Part shown: piece by piece, positions 26,787-39,024 of the stretch
Layout: the number at the start of each line of letters is the position of its first letter
How positions within the stretch are numbered: position 1 is the stretch's first letter
DNA from: Maylandia zebra
Taxonomy: Eukaryota; Chordata; Actinopteri; Cichliformes; Cichlidae
Length of the DNA stretch: 64,000 nucleotides
Assembly: GCF_041146795.1 (NCBI RefSeq)
Contig: NC_135181.1
Span: 1,201,001-1,265,000 of the forward strand
Reading direction: 5' to 3'
The notes under the pieces: model-generated
Database searches by the model: none
The model's input: only the letters and a program-made list of their open reading frames with translations
Told to the model about the DNA's origin: nothing
Position numbers and translations under genes: made by a program

Positions 26787-27080
26787 TAAGTAAAATTTTA
26801 TTTGTATAGCACCTTTCAAGATAAAAATCACAAAGTGCTTCACAGAAAAGCTAAAACATAAAAACATAAATCAACCAAAGGCAAGTTTAAAAAGATGAGT
26901 TTTTAGCTGTTTTTTAAATATTGTATGGCAAAACCTTACAATAGCCTACAAAGAGAACCCTGTGATATGTTGATGCACTATGAACAAAAACTTGGTGACA
27001 GTAGCAAGGAAGAACAGCCTTTACAGGAAAAGAACCAAAACCAGTTCTATGGACGGAAACCAGCAGCATAACTAATAAAT
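26787..27080 (-). mobile_element. LINE 3' end fragment, antisense
   Basis: Read on the minus strand it ends in 'gtgctatacaaataaaattttac', the same type of tail as the LINEs at 2484-2575 and 31307. The conserved 'cacaaagtgcttcacag' block is present (+ strand 26829-26845). No reverse transcriptase is left. Confidence 0.6.
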
Positions 27081-27134
27081 AGTTTAGGCTCTTTCTCTGA
27101 TTCTACTTTTGGTAACTTAAAAAAAACCAAAACA

Positions 27135-27150
27135 CCCCCCCCCCCCCCCC
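27135..27150. repeat. Poly(C) tract
   Basis: Sixteen uninterrupted C residues between A-rich segments. It is low-complexity sequence. Confidence 0.95.
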
Positions 27151-27579
27151 AAACAAACAGGTAAACAGTAATCTGAGAGTAAAGTGCTCTTCTAACTCTT
27201 CTAAGTGAATATAATAGTTTGAATTCTTTAAGACAGGTTCAAGACAAATATGAGTCACAACTAATTCATAGAAAATTCATTTCTTGGTACGTTTTATAGT
27301 TTAGAAAGTATACATTAAAGTTGTATTTTAAATATTGTTATTTTTATTTATGGGAGAAGTGTGACCTCTCTAGTGAGTGTTCCTACTTTAACTGAATGCT
27401 TTTCAGATAACTTTTAAAAAAACGTGACGGATGGGTCATTAACAAATTAATTTTAAAAAATCTAATAAATCTAATTGTGGAATTTTATTTCATTTTATAT
27501 TGCACCATATACTAATATGAGCACGGGACAAAAAAGGAAAAAGAAAAAAAAGCGCGAATAACAGTTCCGGGTGGGAGGA

Positions 27580-27902
27580 GGGAAACGACTTTGGGCACGC
27601 GCGTGGTTGGGAGTTGGACGTGTTAACGGTAATCGGTCGTCGAGTTCGATTATTTTGTTACCACGAAAATCAGTCTTTAAAAGTGGTAGACAAATTACAC
27701 GAAACGATAAAAACACCGAGCCTGGACTAACATTTAGCTCACTGGGTTAAATCTGCAAAGTTTAGGTGAGGAGAAGTTTAGCGCCGCTGGGGCTACGGGC
27801 GTTTTTTTTTCTTTTTGGCTAGGCTAACGGTGGCAGGTCTTCAAGGAGCTAACGTCGACGGTACTTCCAGAACACTCGGCAGGATTTCAAGGTGTAAAAA
27901 CG
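27580..27902 (+). other. Probable tdrd6 5'UTR exon and promoter region
   Basis: This is a GC-richer segment with a CpG-containing core (gggcacgcgcgtgg, about 27592-27605). It ends at a strong donor, AAAACG|gtaagt (27902/27903). No open frame begins here. The only downstream + strand gene is tdrd6, whose coding exon is preceded by an acceptor (tgtgttttccag, ending 41992), so joining the two gives a 14 kb first intron. The transcription start is not defined and the link is inferred. Confidence 0.45.
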
Positions 27903-28432
27903 GTAAGTTATGTACTAAATCCTGCATGGTTCGCTACTATAATTCTGTGTGCTTTTAAACTGAGGGACAATCATCATAATGAGCCCTCGCCTATTAACTT
28001 GGTACCTGATATGATACTAGCTTTTGCGTTATTGAAGTAACGTGTGATAATAGGTAATTAGTTAGCATTAAAATAAGTTCTTAACATGAAAGGTTTGGAA
28101 TAATGTTGTTTTCTGACACTAGACTGGACTGTCAGAAAAGACAATAACTAAACGATAGGGTTGTGCTAATAGTGCTAATTTTCAAGATGATGTCAAACAT
28201 TTCTGTGATAACATGTGTCCCGTTTTTCGCCTCGTTTAAAATATTTAAAATAATTGAAAAGTATATTTAAAATTTCGAAGTTTAATCTTGTCGTGGAAAA
28301 AAAAGAAGAAAAAGTTCCTGCTATTTAGACGGTTGAGGCTTTACTTGACCCCACTGTTAGACACATTTACTTATCATCACTGCAACCCAGTAATTTAATG
28401 TATGCCTGTGAAGTTCTCTGCAGAGCGGGTCT
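27903..28432 (+). other. Start of probable tdrd6 intron 1
   Basis: This is sequence between the putative 5'UTR exon and the foldback element. No recognisable feature is present. Confidence 0.4.
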
Positions 28433-29731
28433 ACGGGCTCAAAATGTGGTCATAAATATTTTGTACTTGTAAATCAGTTTTGTATGTGTAAAAAGAATTT
28501 GTGCGTGCGTAAAAAAGATTTGTGTGTGGACTTGTGTGTCAAAAAAACCCCTGCAAGTTACAAGTACGAATTTTGACCCTATTTTTCTTCCTTTCATCTG
28601 ATTGGCCAATGTCATGTCAATCACAAATGTAACAATCCAATCAGAGAGCAGAGATGGGTTTGGCTGTCGGAGGGGCGCTTTTTTTTGAACTGCAGGTCCT
28701 TGAAGGGTAATACAGTTTGAAGCTGGAGGATCTCTATATAAATATCCAATAGCAGCTAGGTCCCCTAACTTTCAGTAGCTGTTGAAAGGAAAAAGTTGTG
28801 GTATATCAGTGGTTAGAAATACCGTTATTACTTTAGGATTAGTTTAACACAAAGTCAGGGCTGACCTGGGACCATTGCTGTGAGTCACAGTGCGCAGCAT
28901 AAAAGTCCTTTCACATCAGAGCAGGATGTGCTGCTAATGCTAACTGCTAACTAAAAGCAAAGGATCCAGAATTTGTTGCGCTGGCTGCTGAGCTCTGTGG
29001 GTTTTTGCAGCAGCTCTACCTGTACTAGATGCACCTGCTCCTTGTCGTTTCTATCTCTGACTTTATGTCCTCTACAAGAGTTTGGTTTTTTTGCTAGTTC
29101 TTCAAATGTAAAAACATGTATGCTAATTCATAACGAAGAAAGCTTTGTAATGAAGACTGTCATTTACAAAACACTGCCCGCCCCCACCCTGCGTTCCGCA
29201 GCGCTGGTGAAAAGGCTGTGGTAGTCCCTATATTAAACACGTAGACCTGTGACACAAAAATCACCAAACTCGGACGACCACAGACTGTTTTCCTTTGTGG
29301 TGATGAAGGAAAACGCTGGGTTGGCATGTAAAAGGGCATTTATTTCCTTCAAAGACCTGCAGTTCAAAAAAAGCGGCCTTCCGACGGCCAAACCCATCTG
29401 TTCTCTGATTGGATTGTTACATTTGTGATTGACATGACATTGACCAATCAGATGAAAGGAAGAAAAATAGGGTCAAAATTCGTACTTGTAACTTGCAGGG
29501 GTTTTTTTTTTTTTTAGCCAAAAGAACCCCTGCAAATCTTTTATACTCACGCACAAATCTTTTTTACACATACAAATCTTTTTTACGCACACACAATTTT
29601 TTTTTTTTTTTTTTTACACATACAAATCTTTTTTACGCACGCACAAATTTTTTTACACATACAAATCCTGATTTACAAGTACAAAACCGATTTACAAGTA
29701 CAAAATATTTATGACCACATTTTGAGCCCAT
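28433..29731. mobile_element. Foldback-type DNA transposon with long inverted-repeat arms
   Basis: A 1299-bp element. Its ends are A(C/T)GGGCTCAAAATG and the inverse copy, and the arms are inverted repeats of roughly 280 bp or more: the left arm runs from 28433 to about 28700, the right arm from about 29350 to 29731. Both contain 'gtacttgtaa', 'atctgattgg' and 'tgacatgacattg'-like blocks in inverse order. Flanks GCGGGTCT (28425-28432) and ACGGGTCT (29732-29739) look like a 7/8 8-bp target duplication. The right arm also carries an expanded array of 'tttacacatacaaatc' units. No transposase is encoded. Confidence 0.8.
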
Positions 29732-29907
29732 ACGGGTCTTTGCGGGTCACACAAACGAATGTAATTACAGTAGCTACCAAGATAAATGTGCTTATAATAC
29801 GACAGCAGTTTTTTTTTCTACTGCATCATTGAGAGTTTTTACAGGTATTACTAACGGTTTTCTTTGAGATTGGCGCTCATACGTTCCTTGGTGGTTGGTA
29901 AGGAGCA
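29732..29907. other. Short spacer between two transposons
   Basis: Non-coding intron sequence with no recognised element. Confidence 0.4.
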
Positions 29908-30853
29908 GTCGTGTCCAAATTCATGGGCTGCATCCTCCTGAGGCCGCATTTGTAGACCGATTACGTCACAGCGACGTGCCGAAGGCTGTCCAAATTCGTA
30001 GACTCCTCCGAATGCAGCCGGCAAATGCGTCCTTTTCCTCGAATTTGAAGGATGGGTTGGGTGTGTCCTTCGTGGCCCACCATATCCCAGAATTCATAGC
30101 GCGGCCCAGCCAAACTCCAGTTTCCGGCAATGGCGGCCGCTACTAAGTTTTAAAATTACTCTTTTTAATCTTTCTGGGTCACAAAATAAACTTTTAACAT
30201 ATTTTCAGGCGAGAATGTGGGTGTGTAAACTTCAAATATCTGCTCAGGTTATCAAGATATCGCATATTTGCAAAAGTGCTCCGACGTTTTCGGAGACGTC
30301 TGTTACCCACCAGCTCGATAGCTAGCCGAGAGCTTGAGGGTCACTAGAGCCGCTGAGAACGACACAACTCCCGGCACATCATTTTCAGATCACCGACTTT
30401 CGCTACTCAGGTTAAACGTAATATATAAGTCACTTAGACAACCTAAAAATGTTATTGTCTGGCTTTTTTCAGTGTTTTATTTGTTCGCGAGTAAATCGGT
30501 TTGGCTGAGATTAAAGTTATTAGATTAGATAAAATAAAACTTTATTAATCCCCCTGGTGGGTTCCTCCTTGGTTTTCACACAGCTGAATAAACGTCAAAC
30601 AGAAAACTGATTAAACAGAAGTGTGAGATGGTCGAGAATTTACGCCAGTGTCCTGTTATATTTTAGATAGCAAGGAGCAGACAGCCGAGTTTATTAAACT
30701 CCACCGAGACAGCGGTGACGCTACTCAGAAGGCTAGACCGTCCAATTTCACAGCTGTTTACTTCCGGCCTACCCGACCTTCTGAGGACCTGGCCCACGTA
30801 GACTGCGAAGGCCGGGTCCTCGGGAGGATGCAGCCCATGAATTTGGACACGAC
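29908..30853. mobile_element. Non-autonomous element with terminal inverted repeats (GTCGTGTCC ends)
   Basis: The left end runs GTCGTGTCCAAATTCATGG and on through GCTGCATCCTCC (to about 29938). The same sequence is inverted at the right end (about 30823-30853, 'ggaggatgcagccc...ggacacgac'). The body is about 0.95 kb. It contains an inserted LINE-like or SINE-like tail ('aactttattaatcc', about 30538-30551). No transposase was recognised. The target duplication is unclear, so the superfamily is unassigned. Confidence 0.65.
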
Positions 30854-31264
30854 TACTGTATTTTTACATAAACGCTACTCAAATGGGGCTTGAAACTCTA
30901 CACGTAAAGCTTAATTTACATCATTAAGCTTTGCTTTCAAAAACTAACATAAGTACAAGTACAAGTGCTTAAAGTCTTATGTTTTGCGCCATCTTCCGTC
31001 AGTATGGAATGTGACCTCATGTGGTTGGTTGAGGCTAATAGAATTACATTAGTTTATGTTAGCTAACTAGTGACTGAATCGCTAAGGAAAACAACGACAC
31101 TAAAAGTCAGTTTAAGTGTTCACTTTTGTGCTGTCACTGGCTGCAAAATGGTTTTAAGAAACTGAGAATATTCTTTGGCTGTTTGACCAGCTGCACTCAA
31201 ACTGGAAAATCCATCGGTTACCTAATGTTAGAGTTTGTAAAAAACACTTTATAAATAATTATAA
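30854..31264. other. tdrd6 intron 1 spacer
   Basis: No recognisable gene or repeat. It precedes the outermost element of the nested transposon stack. Confidence 0.4.
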
Positions 31265-32439
31265 TAGGGCTGTGCGATATGACCAAATCTCATATCCCGA
31301 TATAAGGTCAAGGTCAAATTTATTTATATAGCACATTTCAAACAGCCGATGCTGCACAAAGTGCTTAACAATATGAAAATGGTATTAAAAAGCAACAATG
31401 TAATACAATAATAACAATAAAAAAAACAATAAAAGGACAGTAAAAGAATTAAAACAATAACTAAACTAATTCAAATAAGACCAAAATGCTTGGGTCATAG
31501 TGTGTTAAAAGCCAGGGCATAGAAATGTGTCTTTAGTAAAGATTTAAATTGCTCAAGCAGGGCTCTAGAGTGCGACCAAATTTTTCAGTGGTGCGACTTA
31601 AAAAAAAAAAAAAAAAAAAAAAAAAATTGGTTGCACCTGTGCGACCAACTGTTCGCTGTGATTACGTCTTTTTGCGCTGATTCTGAGCTGCAGGTTTTTC
31701 TCTCTCCAGCCAAAATTCACAGAGCCAGCAGCAAAAGAAGCAGCAAACTGCGCTTCACATTTGATCAATGTCGTCATGAATTTTGCTGTTTTGCTTCCAC
31801 GACTATTAAAATCACACTTCATGCACAGCTAGCTCTCTCTCTCTCTCTCTCTCTGTACTTCAAGAACAGTTTCCCGTCTCCAATCTCTGTTTTCTGTATT
31901 ATTCATTCGCTTATTACCCACCAGTCTACCGTTGTTTACAGCGCTGTCGGCTGCTGTCTTTTTCTTTTCTTTTTTTCACCTAAATGACCTCGGACAAGAA
32001 AGCCTATTTTTTTCTGTTGTTCAATACTGAAGAAATTTAAGCTTTATATGCAGAACATTGTAGAATATTTTTAAGGTTATCTGCTATAAAAAGCCAGACC
32101 AGGAAAATCTCCTTCATGTTTTTCTGTGTTGTATTCTCAGTTACTTTCACACAAAGGCATCTGCTGTGATGTTCACAATTCTGATGAAGTCAGTACTGAT
32201 AAACAGTGGCGTGTCTAGAAAATTTTTGTTGGGGGGGCCAGGTAGGGGCACAGATTTGGAGAAGGGTGGCAGATGTAATTGGCAGATAATGTTTAAAAAA
32301 AATTCTACCAACCGTTAACCATAATTCAATAATCCTATAAACCTAATAACCGAATGCACTTTTAACTCTTATTAGAATAAGATTTTAACCACTACGGTGC
32401 AAAGTTTTTAGATACTGCGTTGATAAAGTACAAGAGATA

Positions 32440-34049
32440 CAGTGGGGCAAAAAAGTATTTAGTCAGCCACCGATTGTGCAAGTTCCCCCGCTTAAAATGA
32501 TGACAGAGGTCAGTAATTTGCACCAGAGGTACACTTCAACTGTGAGAGACAGAATGTGAAAAAAAAAATCCATGAATTCACATGGTAGGATTTGTAAAGA
32601 ATTTATTCCTAAATTAGGGTGGAAAATAAGTATTTGGTCACCTCAAACAAGGAAAATCTCTGGCTCTCACAGACCTGTAACGTCTTCTGTAAGAAGCTTT
32701 TTTGTCCCCCACTCGTTACCTGTATGAATGGCACCTGTTTAAACTCATCATCTGTATAAAAGACACCTGTCCACAGCCTCAAACAGTCAGACTCCAAACT
32801 CCGCCATGGCCAAGACCAAAGAGCTTTCGAAGGACACCAGGAAAAGTATTGTAGACCTGCACCAGACTGGGTAGAGTGAATCTACAATAGGCAAGCAGCT
32901 TGGTGTGAAAAAATCAACTGTGGGAGCAATCATCAGAAAATGGAAGACATACAACACCACTGATAATCTCCCTCGATCTGGGGCTCCACGCAAGATCTCA
33001 TCCCGTGGGGTCAAAATGATCATGAGAACGGTGAGCAAAGATCCCAGAACCACACGGGGGGACCTGGTGAATGACCTGCAGAGAGCTGGGACCAAAGTAA
33101 CAAAGGTCACCATCAGTAACACACTACAACGGCAGGGAATCAAATCCCGCAGTGCCAGACGTGTTCCGCTGCTGAAGCCAGTGCATGTCCAGGCCCGTCT
33201 GAAGTTTGCCAGAGAGCACATGGATGATACAGCAGAGGATTGGGAGAATGTCATGTGGTCAGATGAAACCAAAGTAGAACTTTTTGGTATAAACTCAACT
33301 CGTCGTGTTTGGAGGAAGAAGAATACTGAGTTGCATCCCAAGAACACCATACCTACTGTGAAGCATGGGGGTGGAAACATCATGCTATGGGGCTGTTTTT
33401 CTGCCAAGGGGACAGGACGACTGATCCGTGTTAAGGACAGAATGAATGGGGCCATGTATCGTGAGATTTTGAGCCAAAACATCCTTCCATCAGTGAGAAC
33501 TTTGAAGATGAAACGAGGCTGGGTCTTCCAACATGACAATGATCCAAAACACACCGCCCGGGCAACAAAGGAGTGGCTCCGTAAGAAGCATTTGAAAGTC
33601 CTGGAGTGGCCTAGCCAGTCTCCAGACCTCAACCCCATAGAAAATCTGTGGCGGGAGTTGAAAGTCCGTGTTGCTCGGCGACAGCCCCAAAACATCACTG
33701 CTCTCGAGAAGATCTGCATGGAGGAATGGGCCAAAATACCAGCTACTGTGTGTGCAAACCTGGTAAAGACCTATAGTAAACGTTTGACCTCTGTTATTGC
33801 CAACAAAGGTTATGTTACAAAGTATTGAGTTGTATTTTTGTTATTGACCAAATACTTATTTTCCACCCTGATTTACGAATAAATTCTTTACAAATCCTAC
33901 CATGTGGATTCATGGATTTTTTTTTTTTTTCACATTCTGTCTCTCACAGTTGAAGTGTACCTCTGGTGCAAATTACTGACCTCTGTCATCATTTTAGGTG
34001 GGGGAACTTGCACAATCGGTGGCTGACTAAATACTTTTTTGCCCCACTG
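32440..34049 (+). mobile_element. Tc1/mariner transposon, almost complete
   Basis: A 1610-bp element flanked by TA (32438-32439 and 34050-34051). Very long terminal inverted repeats (about 210 bp) start CAGTGGGGCAAAAAAGTATT and run to 'aataagtatttggtca' on the left, with the inverse copy from about 33843 to 34049. It carries one transposase frame (see 32806-33828). The high similarity of its two repeats and only one visible nonsense mutation make it the youngest layer of the nest. Confidence 0.95.
32806..33828 (+). pseudogene. Tc1-like transposase, one premature stop
   Basis: Translation begins MAKTKELSKDTRKSIVDLHQ at 32806 and meets TAG at 32872-32874 (codon 23), where AAG would be expected. 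The frame is then open to 33828 (340 codons overall). Seen in order are an N-terminal HTH ([17 protein letters not shown]), a second HTH ([16 protein letters not shown]), and the catalytic DDE triad in [21 protein letters not shown] and [11 protein letters not shown], with 34 residues between the second D and E. A start after the stop would lose the first helix of the paired-like DNA-binding domain, so this copy is probably inactive. Transposases of this family cut and paste at TA sites. Confidence 0.93.
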
Positions 34050-37000
34050 TACAATCAGTGTTTTGTCAGTGTTTACTCAGCATTCAAGGACAGCAATATT
34101 TGCATAGTATTTTTACTGCCATGTAGTGCACATATGTTTTGGGCAAAAACATTTTTTAATATTAAAATACGAACATTTGTAACAAACAATTGACAAATTC
34201 CAATGTAAAACTTTATCTGCCTATTAAAAAAAGAAGATAATCTTCTCACAAACTGGTGTTTGATTTTGAAACAGAAAAAAAGTGGGGAAACAACTGAAAA
34301 GACTAACATTTGAATAAAACCTGAAAGCAAGTAAATACTTTCTATGCTGCCTTATGGTAAACTGTGGTAATATTGATAAAGAACAACACTGGCTGATGAT
34401 GAAATCCAGTCAGCTGGCATGGTGACACTGCCAGTATTAACCTGCAGGGCTGGACTGGGACAGAAAATTGGGCATTTTGACTACAGACCGGCCCACCAGG
34501 TATTAAAGCCATAAAGACTTTGAATGAAAACAAATGCTGTTGTGACAGTGATGTACAGTCTTGTTGGTATATGTATGATTTCTATACATTTTACGTCAGA
34601 TAAAAACTTTGGTTGTAAGATTTAGATAATTATTTAATAAAAGCTAGATATTTTAAATGAAAATAAGAAAGAAAAGTATTTCTTTGTGCCCCACCTTTCC
34701 CTGTTAATGCCCTACCTGGCCCCCTGGCAACACTTTGCTAGATCCACCCCTGCACAGTTACCAGCTGTCAGCTACATAGAAAAGGATCCTGGTGTTATTT
34801 GTCTCTCAGAAACAGTTCATAACTTCAACTCATTCATGTCACCTAAAAGGTAAACCTTTTTCTCCATCACAGCTCTGATGATTCAGTAAGGACATCTCCT
34901 GGTTTCATCTTCATGTTTCCCTCTCACCACATATCCAAACCGACATAATGACCAGCAGCTTTACAGCTGTGGCTCCAGCAAACATCAGCTGATACTAGAA
35001 ATTAATATTAAATAAATTCTAACAACAGCTGATCAAGCTTAAACGTGCTGCTGTTGTTTAGCGCGACATCCGCTGGTTTCCTCTTTCTGGCGCAAAGTGG
35101 GCGATAAACAAACAAGAGAGAAAAGCCGATCAGCTGATCATTGATCAGTTTCATGATTGAAGTAGCAACAGGAGAGGCAGGGGAGAGAATGAGAGAAGAA
35201 GAGGCAGCTGTGCAGCGTAAAGACAGAATAACTCCAGCTTTGTGTCTTTTTTTCATTATAGCGAAAGTCCGGGACAAACTGTGTCTCTTCTCAGCTCAAT
35301 ACAAAACGTGTAATATTTTCTCTGAATGACGGACCATTCCATTTTTTTAAGGAGCCGTTGGCAACTCTACTAACTAACCTTATGAATAAAATAAAGTTCA
35401 CTATCAGTAACATCATAGCACCCACCCAGCTGTATAAAAACTCCGTCAAACTGGCTAGAACGCAGTATGAGTTATTGCAACTGAGGGTAAAAAGTCAGCA
35501 CAACGAAAATAAACTCCACCTAAACGTGGTTTATATCTGACCCAGATAGACTGCAGCTCATAACTTCTTACCTGAAGTTCAGTTCACCTGACACTCGGAC
35601 TGGTGGCTGCCTCGGGGCTCTCCTACTGCCTCCCCTTCCCTCATCCACCTGCTGGCCTCTGTGGAAGCTCTGCGATAGCCACCAACCAACAACTGAGTTA
35701 TTTTTACACATCGACCTGCATCTGGCCAATCCACCACCTCTCATTGTTCATGCCATTACAAAAAAAATAAAAAATAAGTCACTGGGGATATGCCCGGTAT
35801 GCCCGATGGCCAGTCCAGCGATGTTAACCTGCAACCAAATCTGCAGCTCCATACAGCAATGTTACGACTTAGATTATATCTTATAACTCATAACTCTTAT
35901 GTTAGCTGCCCTCAGTAGCATACTGTCTGAAATATTCGACGGCTGCAATAATTCTTTAAGTGTTATTTTTTTCCTTGGTATTCTAATTTCACCGAAGTTT
36001 ACTAAACTCAACAAACTTAATATTACTTACCGGGACATTTATTCTGTCCTCATTTTCTTTCACCGAAAAATTGTTTCTTGCAGTGCCATCTTTCGCGCTT
36101 GGCTCTCCTACCTTTGCTAACGTGATGCGCATAGCGCAGAAGCCGATGCTGCATTCACTTACAATCGGATATCTGAGCTTCACCGTGAAAACATAATCGG
36201 ACATTTGATATTTGATTGAATTTTATTGTTTTGCCTTTGGGGTGGCACCTGGGGTGGCCAGTCTGGTTGGGGGGGTGGCTTGTGCCCCCCCAGGCCACCC
36301 CGCTGGACACGCCACTGCTGATAAATGATCAGAATTATAATATTTCTAACTGTTTGAGGCTAAGTTGAATCGAATTGGGACTTTGAAAACCGGAATCGAA
36401 TGGATTATAGAAATCGGTGATGATACCCAGCCCTAGTGAGCAGCCTAGGCACAACAGAAGTGGATGTAGCTGTAATAGGAAAGGAACTATTGCTAACTTT
36501 TCTGTTAACTTAAGGCCTGATCCTTCTGAAATTCATAGCCAGTGCTCTGACACGGTGTCATCAATCTTTGAATGCTGAAAAAGCACAGTGTATCCAGAAA
36601 AACACATTATAATATATAAATTATTAGAAAATTTGTGTGCGCCTAACTTTTGTGCCGGTACGCCTAACTTTTTAAAGTTAGGCGTACCGGTACGCCCATG
36701 GCAAAAAGTTAGTCTAGAGCCCTGTCAAGTATTTGTGCAGATCTAATATTTAAGGGGAGACTATTCCAAAGTCTGGGACCTGCCACAGAGAAGGATCTAT
36801 CACCACGGGATTTGAGGTTAGGCAGGCAGCATAGGCAGAGAGGAGCTCAGACAGGTAAGGAGGGGCTCGGGCATTAAGTGACTTAAAAACAAAAAGTAGA
36901 AGTTTAAATTGGATCCTGTAGGAGACAGGAAGCCAGTGTAAAGAAGCTAAAACTGAGGTTATATGCTCTCTCCGTTTGGTACCAGTTAGCAGGCGAGCAG

Positions 37001-37995
37001 CAGCATTTTGAACCATCTGAAGACGATGGATGGTGGCCTGATCCAGACCATAATACAATGAATTGCAGTAGTCCAATCTGCAAGTAAGAAAAAGGTGAAT
37101 AACACGCTCAAAGATGTTAGCTGGAAGGTATGGCTTTACCTTGGCTAGCTGTCTTAACTGAAAAAAACAGGACTGAACTACTGCACTCACCTGCTTATTC
37201 AATTTAAAAGAACCATCAATGTAGACACCGAGGTTTTTTACATGTTTTACAATACGAGGAAAGGGTGCCCAGAGTGCTGTCGATACGATTAAAGTTGCCA
37301 AAAATGACAACCTCAGTTTTATTTTCATTTAGCTTTAAAAAATTTAATGACAACCACTGTTTGACATCATCAAGGCAGCGTAATAAGAGCTGCGGATGGT
37401 CTGACCCTGCTTTTAAAGGTAGATAAATCTGCAAATCATCAGCAAAACAATGAAATGAAATGCTGTACCGCGAGAAGATGGAGCCCAATGGCAACAAATA
37501 GAGTGCGAACAGGGCAGGACCCAAAATAGAGCCTTGAGGTACACCGTATTTAAGAGGGGCTATTTTGGAGTTGTGGGGGCCCATATTGACATAAAAAAAA
37601 CCTTTCTGACAAATAGGAACGAAACCACTGTAGGGCAGATCCTTTTAGGCCAGCATGAAATTCTAGCCGTGATAACAGGATGTCACGGTCGACCGTGTCA
37701 AAAGCTGCTGACAAGTCCAACAATAAAAGGGCAGCAGGGCTGCCAGAGTCCAGAGTTAAAAGAATATCGTTAAAAATCCTTAAAAGTGCCGTCTCAGTGC
37801 TATGTAGTGATTTAAAACCAGATTGAAATTTTTCAGAGATCATATTAAAATCAAGGTGTGCCTGCAACTGTAGGTAGACCACTTTCTCCAAGACTTTAGA
37901 TAGAAAAGGAAGCTTTGAGATAGGCCTGTAGTTGGACAGAACAGTTGGGTCCAGGTTTTGTTTTTTAAGAAGAGGCTGAACTACAGCTTGTTTAA

Positions 37996-38672
37996 ACAAC
38001 TTCAGACCTATCCACTGATATAAAGTTTTTCATAATTTTCTTAATATTTTTTATGTTTTTATAGCTTTATTGTCATAAAGACCCCTGTTTATTTTTTATT
38101 TTTATTTTTATTTTTTGGGGGGGGGGGGGGGGGGACCCATAATATATATTATAAATATATTCTCAATCACATTCACACCACTCTCTTATATCAGCTCCAC
38201 TACATCGAGACTATTTTATGGTGGTCAGCTGTTTTATTGTCATGTATTTTGCATAATAAGATAACCATGTCCTGCATTCAAAACCACTGAAAATGTCTAT
38301 GGTGGTGCTGTACCTAATATTGTGCTCATTGGATCCAAAACATATTTTTCCTTTTATTTTGAAGGCTGAGGCTTAGATCCATTAGATAAAAAATTATCAC
38401 ATGTCAGGATTACAGTATATCGAAAATATGTGATTATAATGGGAGTCAATGGGACCCAAAATGGTACGATAAACACAGGTGGTAACACTTATGTGAATCT
38501 CCTTTACTATACACAACACCATAGAGGGGATCATTGAATTTTAAAAATAATCCTAAAATGCACCTCCTGGCCAAGTTTCATGCAACTAGTCTTTAAAATG
38601 ACTGATATATTGAGAATCAAAAATCCAAAGGGACCCAAAAGGGTCCCTTTTTTGACTTAAAGCCTCTGAGGG
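37996..38672. mobile_element. TTAA-flanked insertion in the LINE
   Basis: The LINE codons for ...SCF|KQAV are split. TTAA is present at 37992-37995 and 38673-38676, and removing the 677-bp insert restores the coding frame. The right end (cctctgaggg) only weakly mirrors the left (acaacttcag), so terminal repeats are not clear. It contains a poly(G) run at about 38116-38134 and inverted 'gggaccc' motifs. It is probably a piggyBac-type non-autonomous element. Confidence 0.6.
38116..38134. repeat. Poly(G) tract
   Basis: About 18-19 consecutive G following a T-rich stretch. The length is hard to sequence reliably, so the count may be inexact. Confidence 0.9.
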
Positions 38673-39024
38673 TTAAAGCATGATGGGACGTAGCCTGTAG
38701 CAAGGGACGTATTAATTAATCTCAGGATAAAAGGCCCAACAGTATTAAAAGTGCTTTTAAGCAAGCTCGGGGGGAGACAATCAGAGGGGCAGTGTGATGA
38801 TCTTAGGTTACTAACTACCGCGGTCAAGTCCTTAAGGGAGACGGGATCAAACTGCTCTAAGACAGCTGAGCACACAGGAGAAGGACTCTGATCTGAGGCA
38901 GCAGACAACGAGACAAGGGCCCTAATCAATAGGATCTTGTCATTAAAAAATGCTTTAAAAAATCATCGCACATACTTGGTGAAGAAGTGACTCCAGAATT
39001 ATCACATAAACTAACAAAGCCACA

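Larger units (their letters stand above)
32204..36317. mobile_element. hAT element with perfect 8-bp TSD CTGATAAA, nested in the previous element
   Basis: The terminal repeats are CAGTGGCGTGTC (32204) and GACACGCCACTG (ending 36317). The identical 8-mer CTGATAAA flanks it at 32196-32203 and 36318-36325, the signature of hAT insertion. Subterminal G-rich 'ggggggccagg'-like motifs occur on both sides. The interior carries the Tc1 element (32440-34049) and about 2 kb of sequence in which no transposase domain was recognised. Confidence 0.85.
31558..36724. mobile_element. hAT-like transposon with 5-bp TCAAG flanks, inserted in the LINE
   Basis: The ends are CAGGGCTCTAGAGTGCGACC (31558) and the inverse CTAGAGCCCTG (ending 36724). 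TCAAG flanks both sides (31553-31557 and 36725-36729). Removing the element restores an uninterrupted LINE 3' region ('aaattgctcaag|tatttgtgc'). The right subterminal part has a perfect palindrome, 'agttaggcgtaccggtacgcc' being the inverse of the preceding sequence (about 36647-36700). A 27-nt A run lies at 31601-31626. No intact transposase was recognised. The superfamily is uncertain because hAT elements normally make 8-bp duplications. Confidence 0.75.

Noticed and set aside
31631-31987. 118-codon open frame after the poly(A) run
   Set aside because: It has a run of Leu-Ser repeats from a (CT)n microsatellite and lies inside a transposon body.
32787-33734. 315-codon open frame on the minus strand
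   Set aside because: It is the antisense shadow of the Tc1 transposase, whose + strand frame has the HTH and DDE motifs.
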